DNA of 64,000 nt from Promethearchaeota archaeon (GTDB lineage: Archaea; Asgardarchaeota; Lokiarchaeia; Sigyniarchaeales; SOKP01). The position numbers and the translations under genes were made by a program. The notes under the pieces are model-generated. The model had not been told where the DNA came from and made no database searches. It saw nothing but the letters and a program-made list of their open reading frames with translations. The stretch spans positions 62,001 to 126,000 of the forward strand of contig JAHPZE010000005.1 in assembly GCA_019058365.1 (NCBI GenBank). The letters run 5' to 3'. Below are positions 34,030 through 44,400 of the stretch, in pieces (within the stretch, counting starts at the first letter, position 1; each line of letters begins with the position of its first letter).

Positions 34030-35229
34030 TTAGAATTGATTTTCGTTTAATTTATTCTTTAAAACTTTAGTTAATAGAGGTAAAATTTCACATAGATCAC
34101 CAACAATCCCGTAGTTAGCAAATTGGAAAATTGGAGCATCAGGATCCTTATTAATTGCGATTATTATATCGCTACTCTTCATTCCAACTAAATGTTGAAT
34201 AGTCCCTGAGATTCCACATGCGATGTAAATTTTCGGAGAAACGGTATTTCCACTTTGTCCGACTTGTTGTGATTTTGGAATCCAACCTAAATCAACTGCT
34301 GCTCTGCTTGCTCCCACAGCTGCATTTAATACATTGGCTAAGTCCTCAATCAACTTAAAATTCTCCTTACTTCCAACACCTCTACCACCAGATACAATAG
34401 TATCCGCTTCACATACGGGAATACCACATTCGAAAGCAGTTCCCCTGATTACTTCTTTTGTTTTTACCTTTAAACCTTGAAGATCTACTTTTACAGGCAC
34501 TTCAATGATTTCTGCATTATTATCAGCTTGAATCGGTGCCATTTCCATGACGTTTGGTCTGACTGTTGCCATTTGGGGGCGTGTTGCAGGACAAATAATG
34601 TCAGCCATAATATTTCCACCAAAAGCCGGTCTGGTTTGTAATAATAATCCATCGCGTATCGACAATCCAGTACAATCAGCAGTAAGTCCTAATTCTAAAG
34701 TTGCTGCTACTCTTGGTGCTAGATCCCTTCCATTTATTGTTGCAGGATATAATACAATATTTGGGTTATATTTTGAAATTATTCCTGTAATTACAGAAGA
34801 ATAAGTTTCAGTATGATAATCCCTAAGAGCTTCATGTTCAGCAACATATACTTTGTAAGCACCACGCTTAGAAAATTCCTGAGAAAGCCTTTTTACATTA
34901 TCTCCTAAAAGTAACACACAAGCTCTTTGATATATAATATCTGCTAATTCTCTTGCTTTACCCAGTAATTCAAATGAGACATTTCTAACCTTTCTATCTT
35001 TTATTTCAGCAACAACCCATACGTCCTGATATTTTGATAAATCAATCTCTTCAATTTTTTTCCGCTGAATTTTAATTGCCCCTACATTACATTGATCGAC
35101 GCATGCACCACAAAGAGTGCACTCATCTCCTATTATAGCTATTTTATCTACAACTGTTATTGCTCCAAATGGACATGCTTTTTCACAGAGCCCGCATCCA
35201 GTACATTTCTCCTTATCTACATTTATCAG
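34030..35229 (-). CDS. etfA: Electron transfer flavoprotein alpha subunit with N-terminal dicluster ferredoxin domain (399 aa)
   Basis: Residues about 1-60 carry two 4Fe-4S motifs, CTGCGLCEKACP and CTLCGACVDQCN; the rest is ETF alpha with the C-terminal FAD domain (VSGGRGVGSKENF, QVGQSGNTVSPKIY, ACGISGTIQH, NKDPDAPIF). It transfers electrons between acyl-CoA dehydrogenase and other carriers; the ferredoxin domain may hand them to a ferredoxin-linked partner. A call beginning at the first ATG (34917) would lose the ferredoxin domain and the start of the ETF fold. The only starts after the in-frame TGA are CTG 35229 and ATA 35226; GGTGA lies 6 nt before CTG and 9 nt before ATA. It begins within 5 nt of the etfB stop. 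Confidence 0.9.
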   Translation of the reverse strand: MINVDKEKCTGCGLCEKACPFGAITVVDKIAIIGDECTLCGACVDQCNVGAIKIQRKKIEEIDLSKYQDVWVVAEIKDRKVRNVSFELLGKARELADIIYQRACVLLLGDNVKRLSQEFSKRGAYKVYVAEHEALRDYHTETYSSVITGIISKYNPNIVLYPATINGRDLAPRVAATLELGLTADCTGLSIRDGLLLQTRPAFGGNIMADIICPATRPQMATVRPNVMEMAPIQADNNAEIIEVPVKVDLQGLKVKTKEVIRGTAFECGIPVCEADTIVSGGRGVGSKENFKLIEDLANVLNAAVGASRAAVDLGWIPKSQQVGQSGNTVSPKIYIACGISGTIQHLVGMKSSDIIIAINKDPDAPIFQFANYGIVGDLCEILPLLTKVLKNKLNENQF

Positions 35230-35230
35230 A

Positions 35231-36019
35231 TTAAATCACCTTATCTTTAGATAATAACTCAATTAATTTTTGGACTGAAGCTTCAGGGGTATCTTCTTTA
35301 ATAACAACCCCTTGTTGTCTTGCTGGGGGAGAATAAACTTTAATAACTTCAGTTAGTGACCCATTTAAGCCATAATCATCTTTATTACCTCCAAGTTCAT
35401 CCGCATCCCAGGTAGAGAATGGCTTTTTATTTGCTTTCATTATATTCATCATGGGAGGATTGGTTGGCTCAAAGGAAGAAGATGTTATTCCAGTTATAAG
35501 TACTGGCAGTTTTACTTCTACAATTTTGTACCCATCATCTGTTTGAACTTGTGCTGTTAATTTTTTACCTTTTAATTTTTCAACACTTTCACAGTGTGTT
35601 ATCTGTGGAATCCCTAAATGAGCCGCAATTTCAGGTCCAACCTGAGCGGTGTCTCCATCAATTGCTTGTAAACCACAGAAAATGATATTAAAATCACCAA
35701 TTTTCTTAATACACTGAGTTAAAGTATATGATGTTGCCCATGTATCAGCACCAGCAAAAGCTCTATCACTTAGCAAGATAGCTTTATCCGCTCCTAATGC
35801 TAAACATTTCAATAAAGCTTTTTTAGCTTGAGGTGGCCCCATGGAAATAACAATAATTTCATCACCTTCTTGTCTGATCTTAATAGCTTCCTCAAGCGCA
35901 AACTGGTCGAAGGGATTCAGAATACTGGGGACACCCTCTCTTATTAATGTGTTGGTTTCTGGGTCAATTTTGACTTCAGTAGTATCTGGAACTTGTTTTA
36001 CACATACAATAAATCTCAT
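35231..36019 (-). CDS. etfB: Electron transfer flavoprotein beta subunit (262 aa)
   Basis: ETF beta: VCVKQVPDTTEVKIDPE at the start, NPFDQFALEEAIKI, and the nucleotide-binding AIDGDTAQVGPEIAAHLG segment. The ATG at 36019 begins the fold exactly; the longer in-frame start at 36061 adds 14 unrelated residues. Paired with the ferredoxin-ETF alpha gene, with stop and start almost overlapping. It serves the acyl-CoA dehydrogenase encoded just upstream on the same strand. Some ETFs bifurcate; sequence inspection here does not settle that. Confidence 0.92.
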   Translation of the reverse strand: MRFIVCVKQVPDTTEVKIDPETNTLIREGVPSILNPFDQFALEEAIKIRQEGDEIIVISMGPPQAKKALLKCLALGADKAILLSDRAFAGADTWATSYTLTQCIKKIGDFNIIFCGLQAIDGDTAQVGPEIAAHLGIPQITHCESVEKLKGKKLTAQVQTDDGYKIVEVKLPVLITGITSSSFEPTNPPMMNIMKANKKPFSTWDADELGGNKDDYGLNGSLTEVIKVYSPPARQQGVVIKEDTPEASVQKLIELLSKDKVI

Positions 36020-36108
36020 AGTTTCATCAAAATTCAAATAAGATTCTAAATTCAATCTCAATCTTTTAAGAGTTAAATAAAAATATTAAAAATATAAAAA
36101 AAAGTTAA

Positions 36109-37293
36109 TTAATATTGTTTCTTACCAAGTAGCTCTCTCGCTACAATCATCTTCATTACTTCTTTTGTTCCTTCTGCAAGTGAAAATGATCGAACAGCTC
36201 TCCATGCGGCTTGATCAAGGCATTCTCGTGAATATCCAAAAGCACCTTGCCATTGCATGACATCATTTATAGCTTCACAAGCCCAATCCGAGCAGAACAT
36301 TTTAGCTTGAGCTACAATATTACTTGTTTCGAATCTACTTACCTTTCCTTCTTGTTCTAAATCAATAGTCTTTAAAGCTTTATAACCCAAATCCCTTAAC
36401 ATATTCAATTTTGTATAGTGTTCAGATAGTCTAAAATTTATTTCTTGATATTGTGCTAAAGGTTTTCCAAATGATTTTCTTTCTTTAATATAATTTATTC
36501 CGTTTTCTAACGATTTCAAGCCAGCGGATGCGCAAATTACAGAAATTAATGCCCTTGCATATTCATATCCTTCATGGAGTATGTAGAATCCTCTGTTTTC
36601 TTCTCCTAATATATAATGTTTTGGGATTCTTACATTATCTATAGAGAACCCACCGCATGAAATCCCCTCTCTACCTAAATCGTTTATATAGGTAGGTGTA
36701 ATTCCTTCAGCTGTCAATGGTAAATAAAATGTAGTCATTCCTCTTGTCCCACGCTCAGGAGTTTGATGGGCAATTGTGATATGTCCGCCACCGTGTGTTA
36801 CAGCCTCTCTAACTCCACTAATATACATTTTTTCACCGTTCACCACAAATCCATCTCCATCTGGCTTTATGGATGTTTTAGTGGCGCCTACATCAGAACC
36901 AGCATCACTTTCAGTTGTAGCTATTCCAAGGAACCATTCACCTGAGACTGTTTTAGGAAATATTTCTTGTTTTGCTTCTTCTGTTCCATATTTATTTAAA
37001 AGAAAACCCCATGACGCGGGAACCAAGTAATATACACATGTAGAACCTGTGCAATCTGCTTTTGCTAGTTCTTCTGCGATAACACCGGCACTTACGGCAT
37101 CTAATCCGGGACCACCATACTTTTCTGAAGCTGTACAGGTCATTAGTCCTAATTCGGCCATTCCTTTGACGATATCTCTAGGTATTGCCTTAGTTTCTTC
37201 CATGTGAAGAGCAATTGGGGCTATTTTACTTTGAGCAAATTCCCTTACACTTTCCCGAATCATTTCTTGTTCTTCAGTAAATTTAATACTCAT
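36109..37293 (-). CDS. Acyl-CoA dehydrogenase (394 aa)
   Basis: FAD-dependent acyl-CoA dehydrogenase: TASEKYGGPGLDAVS, ATTESDAGSDVGATKTS (about 128-144), MYISGVREAVTHG, WQGAFGYSRECLDQ, and the catalytic-base region SLAEGTKEVMKMI near residue 375, with Glu at the short-chain-dehydrogenase position. Downstream etfBA form its acceptor. It may oxidise glutaryl-, pimelyl- or fatty acyl-CoA; a role in processing ring-cleavage products is inferred only from the window content. The start is ATG 37293 with a weak upstream GGTAAGAT. Confidence 0.92.
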   Translation of the reverse strand: MSIKFTEEQEMIRESVREFAQSKIAPIALHMEETKAIPRDIVKGMAELGLMTCTASEKYGGPGLDAVSAGVIAEELAKADCTGSTCVYYLVPASWGFLLNKYGTEEAKQEIFPKTVSGEWFLGIATTESDAGSDVGATKTSIKPDGDGFVVNGEKMYISGVREAVTHGGGHITIAHQTPERGTRGMTTFYLPLTAEGITPTYINDLGREGISCGGFSIDNVRIPKHYILGEENRGFYILHEGYEYARALISVICASAGLKSLENGINYIKERKSFGKPLAQYQEINFRLSEHYTKLNMLRDLGYKALKTIDLEQEGKVSRFETSNIVAQAKMFCSDWACEAINDVMQWQGAFGYSRECLDQAAWRAVRSFSLAEGTKEVMKMIVARELLGKKQY

Positions 37294-37429
37294 ATATCTT
37301 ACCTTTTTGATAATAGTTAATCTGTATACCTTTTAATTGCTAAAAATTCTTAAGTTTTATTATTCAATTAAAAGATCAAATTAATCGGGAATAAAATGGG
37401 TCGAAAAGACTTAAAAACAGTAATTATCT

Positions 37430-37837
37430 CTACTTTTCTACAATGATAAATCCTTTTTTTTCTAAGATATCTACGGCTTCCTCGATGATCGTGTCTTCAA
37501 CACGTAATATAAGCATAGATTCATCTTTTACTAAAGTAGAGTAAAAATAATCAATGTTAATTTTGTTTTCGCCTAAAGATTTTGGTATCTCATAAAGTGC
37601 TTGTGGATGATCATTCAACCTGACAGCAATGACATTAGTGGTAGAGATAAGAAAATCCTTTTCTTCTAATAAATTAATGCATTTTTCTGGTTTATCAACT
37701 AAAATTAATATTAACCCATAATCACTGGTTTTTGCTACTGTCAAGGCTCGTATAAAGATTTTATTATCCATAAGAAGTTTTATAAAATTAGCAAGTTCAC
37801 CTGGTCTATCTTCTAAAAACACTGAGAGCTGAATCAT
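37430..37837 (-). CDS. Tandem ACT-domain protein (135 aa)
   Basis: Two ACT modules: MIQLSVFLEDRPGELANFIK starts the first and ALYEIPKSLGENKINIDYFY the second. Stand-alone double-ACT proteins of this length bind amino acids and often modulate enzymes or act with aromatic or branched-chain acid metabolism. ATG 37837 begins exactly at the domain; the longer frame to 37969 would overlap the divergent methyltransferase gene and adds a Lys/Phe-rich stretch without domain character. Partner unknown. Confidence 0.85.
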   Translation of the reverse strand: MIQLSVFLEDRPGELANFIKLLMDNKIFIRALTVAKTSDYGLILILVDKPEKCINLLEEKDFLISTTNVIAVRLNDHPQALYEIPKSLGENKINIDYFYSTLVKDESMLILRVEDTIIEEAVDILEKKGFIIVEK

Positions 37838-37942
37838 TTTAACCAAATTTTTAAAAAGTAAATAGATGTTAAATTTTAATATTCCCTTTTTTTTAAACTT
37901 AGTAAGAAAATTATTATGAAGATATGATTTTAAATTAAACTG

Positions 37943-38701
37943 ATGCTGAAGGATTTTTACGATCAACACAAAAATTTTTCCTTTAGAACTTTATCAGAAT
38001 ACTATCTATCTCCAGGAATAAGATGTAAGTTTGATATATTGAAAGAAAAAATTAAAACTAAAAGAAAATTTTCGCATGGCATTGATCTCGGTTCATCTGG
38101 AAATTCGATTCTCTCTTTTCTAAATAATATAGAACACAAATCTTTCTTTGATATTGCGGATCTTCCATTAAGGCAATATAAAAATAAAGAAGTATGTTAT
38201 CCTTTATGTGGTGATCTTAATAACTTACCATATAGAGATGAAACATTTGATTTTATAAGTGCTCTTGACGTTTTAGAGCATATTGAAAATGATAATTTAG
38301 CAGTATCAGAAATCGGGAGGATTCTAAAGAAAAATGGGATAGCTGTAATAACAGTTCCTCACAGAATGAAATACTACACAACTCAGGATAAAATAATAGG
38401 ACACTATAGACGGTACGAAATAAAACAAATTATTTCTCTTTTCAATAAATTTAATCTAAGAAACCTAAGAATCTTTGGCGTTTATGGGAGATTGATGATA
38501 ATAGCAGATATACAGTCTACGAATCCTAAAAAAATTGAACAGAGTCTTATACGATTAAGAAATAAATACGAATCCAATGTTTTATTTCGTAAATTTTGGA
38601 ATATTATTGTAGGAATTCTGTCTAAGTTTATGAAAATAGATGCTAAATTTCAATCTAATAAAAGAATTAGGAACTTAGGTTTAATTTTTATAAAGAAATG
38701 A
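37943..38701 (+). CDS. Class I SAM-dependent methyltransferase (252 aa)
   Basis: Rossmann methyltransferase: motif I HGIDLGSSGNSILSF (near residue 47), post-I acidic region, motif IV DFISALDVLEHIEND and motif VI ILKKNGIAVITVPH, followed by a YYTTQDKIIGHYRRY segment as in UbiE/MenG-like and lipid/glycan methyltransferases. The C-terminal 60 residues are basic. The substrate is not identifiable. The gene begins about 105 nt from the divergent ACT gene and probably shares its promoter region. ATG 37943. Confidence 0.85.
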   Translation: MLKDFYDQHKNFSFRTLSEYYLSPGIRCKFDILKEKIKTKRKFSHGIDLGSSGNSILSFLNNIEHKSFFDIADLPLRQYKNKEVCYPLCGDLNNLPYRDETFDFISALDVLEHIENDNLAVSEIGRILKKNGIAVITVPHRMKYYTTQDKIIGHYRRYEIKQIISLFNKFNLRNLRIFGVYGRLMIIADIQSTNPKKIEQSLIRLRNKYESNVLFRKFWNIIVGILSKFMKIDAKFQSNKRIRNLGLIFIKK

Positions 38702-38720
38702 GTATATTTTTAAGAAGCTT

Positions 38721-39125
38721 TCAAGAAGTATCACTCTTCAATTTTTCGAATAATTGTTTGTATTCCTCGATATATTTCTCATCATTAGTTTCCTCTATCT
38801 TTTTAAGAAGTTCTACTGATCTACTTAAAATTTCAGACTGTCGCTTGATTTTTTCATAAAAAATTTTCTTTGTATCTTGTGTTTCGGCCGTTTCTAATTT
38901 ATCTTCATATTCTTTTATAGATGTTTTGATTATGTTCTGGGATTCAATTACTGAAGATGTTAGTTGTTTTTTTCTCTCTTCTAATTTAATACAATTCTCA
39001 CAGACGATTTCTTCATTATTTTCTTGTTTTCTTAATTTTTCTCCCTTCTGCATCATAAAAGGATTCTTACAACGAGAACAAGCAACAAGCTCAAGTAATA
39101 ACTTGTCAGTGTTAGAATCGGGCAT
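38721..39125 (-). CDS. Zinc-ribbon plus coiled-coil protein, unknown (134 aa)
   Basis: Near the N-terminus C16-x2-C19 (CSRC) and C42-x2-C45 (CENC) form a treble-clef or ribbon-like zinc site, followed by a long Lys/Glu-rich helix (about residues 50-130) that looks coiled-coil. I do not recognise the family. It is convergent with the methyltransferase and divergent from the TauE gene. No function assigned. Confidence 0.65.
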   Translation of the reverse strand: MPDSNTDKLLLELVACSRCKNPFMMQKGEKLRKQENNEEIVCENCIKLEERKKQLTSSVIESQNIIKTSIKEYEDKLETAETQDTKKIFYEKIKRQSEILSRSVELLKKIEETNDEKYIEEYKQLFEKLKSDTS

Positions 39126-39258
39126 ATTTAAGAGAGAAATGAATTTTTAATTATATTAATTTATCAATAATTATAATCTTGACTTAATAATATATTATTT
39201 TTCTATTAAGTTCTCACTTTTTAGAAAACTAATAATAGCCGAAGGTATTTCACATTAT

Positions 39259-40053
39259 ATGGATGCTGTAGTAGTTATTATTTTATTAATTGCGGGATTT
39301 CTTTTCGGAATTTTAAGCTCTATAGCGGGGATAGGTGGTGGTGTGTTTTTTGTGAGCATTATGGTTCTACTATTTCTTATTCCTATAAATATAGCCGTAG
39401 ATACTTCTGCTTTTATAATATTAATTTCTTCTGGGGGAGGATTTTTTACTTATTTCAGAGAAGAAAGACTGCATATTAAACAAGTTCTTATATTTGCATC
39501 ATTTTCAATATTGGGGAGCATAGTGAGTACGATTATATTCAAATTCTTTAAATTAGATAATACAGTGTTAAAAATTTTTTTTGCTTCAACATTATTGATA
39601 GCTGGATTAAATATGATATACAAGGTAATTAAATCTAGAAAATTTAATCCTTCTCAAGAGGAATATGAAAATAATTTCATACTTAATGATCATGATTACC
39701 AATCAAATTTGAAAAAGTCAATACCATTATTTTTTTTAGCAGGTTTTACTGCTAATTTATTAGGTATTGGAGGAGGTATAATCAATACTCCGGTTCTTAA
39801 CATAATTCTTCAATATCCCATTCATAATGCAACAGCAATTTCTACGGGCATAATATTTTTTACTGCAATATATAATACTATTGCTAAAAGCATTGATGGT
39901 CAAATAAACTATTTAATTGGTATTTTAATTGGATTAGGTGCTATTTTAGGTTCAGTTTTTGGGGCTAAAATTTCTGGAAAAATACAAAAGAAAAATTTAC
40001 AACTTTTGGTTGCTGTTGTGTTGATGGGTTTAGCAATTAGAATGTACTTTTAG
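39259..40053 (+). CDS. TauE/SafE-family sulfite/anion exporter-like permease (264 aa)
   Basis: Integral membrane protein of the TSUP family. The two pseudo-repeats each show the signature: SIAGIGGGVFFVSIM near residue 25 and LLGIGGGIINTPVLN near 170; about eight transmembrane helices overall. Members export sulfite, sulfonates or related anions, or import them. The substrate cannot be named. ATG 39259. It stands alone between the zinc-ribbon protein and the methyltransferase. Confidence 0.88.
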   Translation: MDAVVVIILLIAGFLFGILSSIAGIGGGVFFVSIMVLLFLIPINIAVDTSAFIILISSGGGFFTYFREERLHIKQVLIFASFSILGSIVSTIIFKFFKLDNTVLKIFFASTLLIAGLNMIYKVIKSRKFNPSQEEYENNFILNDHDYQSNLKKSIPLFFLAGFTANLLGIGGGIINTPVLNIILQYPIHNATAISTGIIFFTAIYNTIAKSIDGQINYLIGILIGLGAILGSVFGAKISGKIQKKNLQLLVAVVLMGLAIRMYF

Positions 40054-40125
40054 GATGTGATTTTTAAAACTTTATAAATTTTGAAATTCAATTTTTAATT
40101 AGATAAACCTTAAAAATAACCTCTT

Positions 40126-40132
40126 GGGGTGG
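40126..40132 (+). promoter_or_regulatory. Shine-Dalgarno overlapping the only canonical start
   Basis: GGGGTGG, identical to the site before the start-less AOR gene. The GTG within it would have no upstream ribosome site of its own; ATT at 40138 is 5 nt downstream in frame. Confidence 0.5.
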
Positions 40133-41232
40133 AATTAATTAAATCTGAAAACAAAAATAATCATGAAATTTCCATTAACAGTCAAATAAAAAAATTTGCT
40201 ATAAACGGTCTTTATGGTTTTAATACCATTATATTAATTGGCATGGGTAGACGTTTAGGCATTTTTAATTATTTATATGAAAAAGTTAAATCTTCACATA
40301 GTTCTGGTAAAAATATTGAGGTGATTTTTACTCCAATTGAGCTGTCTGAAAATCTAAATTTGGATTTTAAGTACTTAGACGGTTGGTTTCATTTGGCACT
40401 TGAATGTGGTATACTTGAGATTGAAAATTCAGAAAAGAAAATTTTAAAAACTGCTCCTTATGTATATGATTTACTTGTTGATCCAAACAATGAGTTTTAT
40501 ATTGGAGGAACTTTAGGAGCATTCTATTATATTGCTCCAGCTCAGAATACCTTTATAGAGAATTTTAAAACAGGAAAAGTCTGGAGCATATTGGATTTAC
40601 CTGGAGATGTTATGAAAGATCTACAAGAACGTGGGGCAAGGTTTGGTACTTTAGTAGAAAGATTGTTTTCTAAAAAGTTTGAAAATTTTTGTAAAAATGT
40701 ATTAAAGAAAGGTACTATTCTTGAACTAGGATGCGGTTATGGATTTAATCTTGAAACCTGGGCAAAAAAGTATACAAATGCTAGATTTGTAGGAATTGAT
40801 ATCGATCCCAATGCATTAGCACATGCAAAGAAATTAATAGAATTAAATATGTGGAATGAAAGGATTGAAATATTTGATATAGAAATTGATGAATTTGCCC
40901 GTTCCTTTAAAAAGAAATTTGATTTGATCATATTAAATCAGGTACTCCACGAAATGAACACTGATGAGAATTACCGTAGAGGTGTATTTAACAATCTATA
41001 TTCCTTATTGAAGGATAATGGGATTTTACTGATTGGAGAAAGTATGATTCCTGATACTTTTACCCCGAAAAAAAGATTTCAACTTTTTGATATCACACAT
41101 AAGTTTACAGAAGTAAAAGCTTCTCTGTTTTATAATGAAAAAAGCTTCAAAGAATTTATTGATTCAACTCCATTTACTAAGGCAAATTTTATAAGAGAAG
41201 GTGGAGATAGTATCTGGGTAGTAAAAAAATAA
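40129..41232 (+). CDS. SAM-dependent methyltransferase, O-methyltransferase-like (367 aa; start disputed)
   Basis: The N-terminal winged-helix/dimerisation region (about 1-180) is followed by a methyltransferase domain: ILELGCGYGFNLETWAKKY (near residue 203), FVGIDIDPNALAHAKKL, DLIILNQVLHEMNTDE and LLKDNGILLIGE. Architecture resembles plant/bacterial small-molecule O-methyltransferases and archaeal relatives. The only standard start (GTG 40129) lies inside GGGGTGG, the evident Shine-Dalgarno; ATT 40138 in the same frame, 5 nt after it, is an alternative. Just downstream is a relic of a nitrilase-type gene. Substrate unknown. Confidence 0.82.
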   Translation: MELIKSENKNNHEISINSQIKKFAINGLYGFNTIILIGMGRRLGIFNYLYEKVKSSHSSGKNIEVIFTPIELSENLNLDFKYLDGWFHLALECGILEIENSEKKILKTAPYVYDLLVDPNNEFYIGGTLGAFYYIAPAQNTFIENFKTGKVWSILDLPGDVMKDLQERGARFGTLVERLFSKKFENFCKNVLKKGTILELGCGYGFNLETWAKKYTNARFVGIDIDPNALAHAKKLIELNMWNERIEIFDIEIDEFARSFKKKFDLIILNQVLHEMNTDENYRRGVFNNLYSLLKDNGILLIGESMIPDTFTPKKRFQLFDITHKFTEVKASLFYNEKSFKEFIDSTPFTKANFIREGGDSIWVVKK

Positions 41233-41254
41233 AGCAAGTAATCATCCATTTAAT

Positions 41255-41344
41255 GATATTGACCTCTTCAAATTACGTTCAGAACACTAAAACTGGGAAA
41301 TAGAACAAAAAAAAGAATTGCAATTTATCCAAAGTACAAGATAA
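41255..41344 (+). pseudogene. Relic of a nitrilase-fusion C-terminus (30 codons)
   Basis: In frame it reads DIDLFKLRSEH, stop, NWEIEQKKELQFIQSTR, stop. The intact fusion protein downstream ends DIDLFKLRSERKKWEKQQ then KKEVQFIQSTR. The match spans the last 29 residues with one internal TAA and several substitutions. It is therefore the decayed 3' end of a second copy, immediately upstream of the intact gene. The other parts of that copy are not detectable between 41233 and 41254. Confidence 0.85.
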
Positions 41345-41474
41345 AATATTCTAAATCATACCTTTAAAAAAGAAAAAAATATAAAATGATTTAACTTGAA
41401 TATTAATCATTCTTTAGATATACATAATGAATCCAAGGTTATTAAAAGGAAAATATATATGAGAGTTTAGTCGT

Positions 41475-44400
41475 ATGATAATGAATGGAGAAAATATAGA
41501 GATTTTATTAGAGAAAGCAATACTTGAAGAAAAACATTATAGCTGGAAAGAAGCAGCTAACCTATATGATCAAATTGCAAAATCTTATTTAAGTATGGGT
41601 GATAAGAAAAAAGCAGCAGAAATGTATTATAAATCTGGATGGTCTTTTTTTGAAGCATCTTATGCATCAGAAAATACTGAGGATTTAATAGAGAATAGTA
41701 AAAATTTGATTAGAACATTAAAAGAATCTGAAAATCTCTTCAAAGAAAATAGAAATATATCTGAGGAATTAGAATGTAAAGGATTTAGAATACTGTTACA
41801 AGCTATGTTTTTTACAAAATCAAAACCTGAAGTCCCAAATTTAGTACGCGAATCTTTTGAGATTATCATAAGATCATATCAACTTTATAATAAAGATGTG
41901 ATTAACGAAAAACTTGCTAGAAAACCATATGTTTGTTCATTAATTGCAGTTACTCTAGCTTATTGTAGTAGAGATCCTAAAGAAATATATATAACTTTAC
42001 AAAAAGGGTTAGATTTTGCGTATGAGGCTTGGAAAATTTCAAAAGAGGTAAAAGATTTTAAACTTCTCACTAATTCACTGGAGTTAGAAACTACAGCTTG
42101 GAAAATTCTAACTTTTATAAAAAACTTCAAACAAGATAAACATTGGAAAGAATTTTTAGGAAATCTCATTTTAAGATGTGAAGAAAGTCTAAAAATTATA
42201 GAAGAATCTAAAGATTCACAACTTCTTAGAACAATTAATTGGGTAACTGGTCTAGCTTATGTAAATTTTGGATTTCATTATCTTGAAGAAGAAGTAGAGC
42301 AGAGAAAATATCTTGATAAAGGTCTGGAATTAATTGAAAAAAGTATCAAATTTGCAAGAGATACGAGAAATAATTATGTTTTGATTCAGATATTCTTCGA
42401 TCTCGATTTCTACCTCTTCGTGGCGGGTAGAATCGATTATCTTCAGAAAAGAATTATTAATGATATCGATGAAATCACCAAGAAAGGAAAAATATTTGAA
42501 AATACTAATATTTCTTCCTATTTTATAGCTAATTATTTAACTGCATTCTATTATTCGAATAGCGCTCAAATGAGCTTTTTTCCCATAACCCAAAGAATTT
42601 CATATGCTAAGAAGGGTATTGAATATGCTAGAATAGCTTTAACAAAAAACATATGTGAATTTATGAATACATTGCCATATCAAGCTTTAGTCTGGTCATA
42701 TTCTCAATTAATTAACTTAACAAACTTACAAGAAGAACGTATTGAGTTTATGCAGAAAATGCTTGAATATGCAAATAAGGCTAAGGAGATTGGTGAAAAA
42801 TTTGAAGGTGGGTTTACTCGAACTGATGGTTATTCTTCCATATACAGAGCTTATAAAACTTTAGCTGATATTGCTGATAATAAGCAAGAAAAAGTTAAAA
42901 TGTTAAACATTGCTATTGATGCTGGTAAAAATTACGCGAATCACGCATTGGAATCTCGGACTGGCATAATAACGGCAACATTGCGATTAGGACTTTTATA
43001 TGAAGAAATGGGTATATTAACATTGAATAAAGAGGCATTTCTCCGGGCTAAAACATTATTTGATAATCTTATTAGTGAATGCATTGAAAAAAAATATCAC
43101 TCATACGCGGCAGCTGGATGTGAATATATCGCTCGGATCGAAGATAGATTAGGGAATCACAATAGTTCTGCATGTTATTATGAAAAAGCTAAAACTGCAT
43201 ATTTAAATTCACTGCAAAATGTTGGTTACAAACTCCTTAAAAACAGAATTAATGAAAAAATTAATTATGTAGATGCTTGGAGCTTTATAGAAAAAGCAAA
43301 AGCATACCATAAAAAGGAAAATCATCTAAAAGCTAAGGAAAGTTATGAGAGAGCTTTTAAAATTCTTAGAGGATTTCATAATTTTAATTATGAATCTGTT
43401 TATTATTCTGCTTGGGCTATACAAGAAGAAGCAGAACAATTTAGCAAACTTGAAAATCATAAAGAAGCTATAGAAAAATTTGATGCAACAAATACAATTT
43501 TTAACGATTCCATAAAGGCTATGAATAAAATCGCTAACCAGATAAAAGATAAATTCACTATACAAAGGATTGAAAGGCTTAAAAAAGTAGCACAATTACG
43601 GATTAAATATTGTTTAGCAAGATCACATATAGAAAAGGCGAGAATTCTTGGAAAAAAAGGTGAGTATAGCGCAGCAGCAGAGTTATTTGCCTCTGCCGCA
43701 TCTGAGTTTAGAGATGTTTGTAATCTCTTTAAAATTGAATCAGAAAGGGTTGAACTTGAAGCAGTATACTTTCTCTGTAGAGCATGGGAAAGCATGGAAC
43801 TGGCTGAGAAATTTGTTGATCCAGAAAGATTTGCAGATGCAGCAAATCTCTTCATTAAAGCAAGTGAACTTTTTAGTGATAGCAAATTAAAATTATTAGC
43901 TTCTGGTAATTCAGCCTTTTGTGAAGCTTTAGAATTAGGTTGTGAGTTTGATGGAACTCATGAATATAATATAAAAGCAGAATTATATCCAAAAATCAGA
44001 ACAAGATTAAGAAAAGCTGCTTCTTCTTATGAAAAAGGTGGTTTTGAAAAAGGAAGTGACTGGGCGTTAGCAACATTAACCTATTTTGATGCTGCATGGT
44101 CTTTAATACAAGCAGATGAAAAATTAGAGTTTGAGGAAAGGAAAAAACTCTTAAGTATTGGATCAGAATATTTAAAGTCCGCAGCAGCACTTTTTAGTAA
44201 AGCTGGTTATAAAGATAAGGAAAAAGAAACTTTAAAACACTTGAATATTGTCGCAAAAGAAGAAAAAATAATTTTTTCAGCTTTAAATTCAATTAAAAAA
44301 CCAGGTATATCGGGTAGTACTGTTGGGATTATCGCTCCTGCTTGTGCGGTAGAAATCAGTCAATCTCCGAGATTAGGTGAAGTAACTCAATTTACTCAAG

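Noticed and set aside
37838..37969. Longer form of the ACT-domain gene
   Set aside because: It overlaps the divergent methyltransferase start and adds 44 basic residues with no domain; ATG 37837 starts exactly at the ACT fold.
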